Of a stretch of 13,831 bases of DNA, positions 13,104 to 13,831 are shown piece after piece. Position 1 is the stretch's first letter, and every line of letters starts with the position of its first letter. The notes beneath the pieces were generated by a model, which searched no databases, had not been told where the DNA came from, and saw only the letters and a list, made by a program, of their open reading frames with translations. Source of the DNA: an uncultured Eubacteriales bacterium (GTDB taxonomy: Bacteria; Bacillota; Clostridia; Christensenellales; UBA1242); NCBI GenBank assembly GCA_902796635.1, contig CADBPU010000021.1, positions 1 to 13,831 on the forward strand, in the 5' to 3' direction. A program made the position numbers and the translations under genes.

Positions 13104-13772
13104 ATGATACAGCCAAAAGAGATAATACGAACAAAAAGAAAAAGTTTAGCACTGACAATAAATGAAAATGGCGAACTAATTGTACATGCACCAAAAAATA
13201 TGCCATTGTATGAAATTGTCAATTTCATAGAAAAAAAAGAAGATTGGATAACAAAAAAGTCAGAGCAAATAAGTAAATTATTAAATAGAAATAAAGATAT
13301 AATAGAGTATAACGAAATCTTTTTTTTAGGAAAGAGATATAGAGTAGTTGAAACAAAAGGTGTTGAAAATGCTTACATAACCAAGCATTCAATATTAATT
13401 GAACCTTGCAAAACAAAGGCAAAAAAACAAAAAATATTGAAAGATTGGTATATGCAAAATGTAGAAGCAGTACTTATGCCAAGAATAATCAAACTTTTGG
13501 AATTTATGAAACAAAAGTATAAAAGCATAAAGATAATCAACAGCAAAGCAAAATGGGGCATGTGTGATAGCAAAAAAAATCTATATTTTAATTGGAAACT
13601 ACTAATGTTAAGTCCTGATATAGTAGATTATGTTATAGTTCATGAAGCATCACATCTCATAGAATTAAACCACTCAAACAAATTTTGGGAAATTGTTGGA
13701 GCAGTTTTACCAAAATACAAAAAGAGCAAAGATGTAATCAATAAATGTGGCTTTTTGATTAAATTATATTAA
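13104..13772 (+). CDS. YgjP/SprT-like zinc metallopeptidase
   Basis: This 222-residue protein belongs to the YgjP-like (DUF45) metallopeptidase family. The zinc site is complete: HEASH at 180-184 with catalytic Glu181, and a third ligand, probably His190, in 'HLIELNHSNKFW'. The family block preceding it is 'SKAKWGMCDSKKNLYFNWKLLMLSPDIVDYVIVHE' (147-181), where most members have a 'RWGSCS' version. The N-terminal part starts 'IIRTKRKSLALTINENGELIVHAP', as usual. The ATG at 13104 fits the family start; a longer reading from 12960 would cross the promoter region. Some family members are encoded beside type I restriction genes or act in stress proteolysis, but the cellular role is poorly known. 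It stands alone, divergent from the padR-type gene, and ends at a strong terminator. Confidence 0.92.
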   Translation: MIQPKEIIRTKRKSLALTINENGELIVHAPKNMPLYEIVNFIEKKEDWITKKSEQISKLLNRNKDIIEYNEIFFLGKRYRVVETKGVENAYITKHSILIEPCKTKAKKQKILKDWYMQNVEAVLMPRIIKLLEFMKQKYKSIKIINSKAKWGMCDSKKNLYFNWKLLMLSPDIVDYVIVHEASHLIELNHSNKFWEIVGAVLPKYKKSKDVINKCGFLIKLY

Positions 13773-13781
13773 TTACAAAAC

Positions 13782-13815
13782 AAAAGCATAGGGATTTTAC
13801 CCTATGTTTTTTTTT
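13782..13815 (+). terminator. intrinsic terminator after the YgjP-like gene
   Basis: CATAGGG (13787-13793) pairs with CCCTATG (13800-13806) around a 6-nt loop. The stem is extended by A-T pairs and followed by nine T residues (13807-13815). Confidence 0.9.
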
Positions 13816-13831
13816 GTTAAAAAATTCAATA

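Overview
The window is AT-rich DNA (roughly 70% A+T by eye) read with the standard bacterial code; TGA is used as a stop, for example in spoIIAB. Forespore sporulation genes, purine-rich ribosome binding sites and many stem-loop plus T-run terminators point to an endospore-forming Bacillota, most likely an anaerobic Clostridia-type lineage. I cannot name a species.

Layout. (1) 1-830: debris of a small mobile element. It holds the C-terminal scrap of a tyrosine recombinase, a 72-residue XRE-type repressor, a divergently transcribed 95-residue protein of unknown function, and between the two genes a pair of matching operator palindromes. (2) 868-2370: the spoIIAA-spoIIAB-sigF operon, the anti-anti-sigma/anti-sigma/sigma-F switch of the forespore. 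(3) 2386-4419, opposite strand: a large lipoprotein with regularly spaced cysteines and a very Asn/Gln-rich C-terminal half. (4) 4523-6368: spoVAC-spoVAD-spoVAE, the core of the dipicolinic-acid channel. In Bacillus subtilis spoIIA is followed directly by spoVA on the same strand; here the lipoprotein gene sits in the place of spoVAA/spoVAB, in reverse. (5) 6417-6974 (minus): an uncharacterised 185-residue protein with a strong promoter. (6) 7091-7540: ribonuclease HI. (7) 7639-12959 (minus): an ABC-2 type transporter (permease and ATPase) preceded by an unusual PadR regulator made of a winged helix, about 570 residues of acidic low-complexity sequence and four C-terminal membrane helices. (8) 13104-13772: a YgjP/SprT-like zinc metalloprotease.

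How it fits together. SpoIIAA, SpoIIAB and sigma-F start forespore gene expression. The SpoVA proteins later move dipicolinic acid across the inner spore membrane. The PadR-type protein probably controls the adjacent ABC transporter and, being apparently membrane-anchored, may sense a membrane or envelope signal directly. The best candidates for something undescribed are this membrane-tethered PadR/ABC module and the Cys-array, Asn-rich lipoprotein inside the sporulation locus. Several genes (rnhA, the YgjP-like gene, possibly the XRE gene) have a promoter whose -10 box lies only 5-7 nt before the start codon and no Shine-Dalgarno sequence, which suggests leaderless mRNAs.
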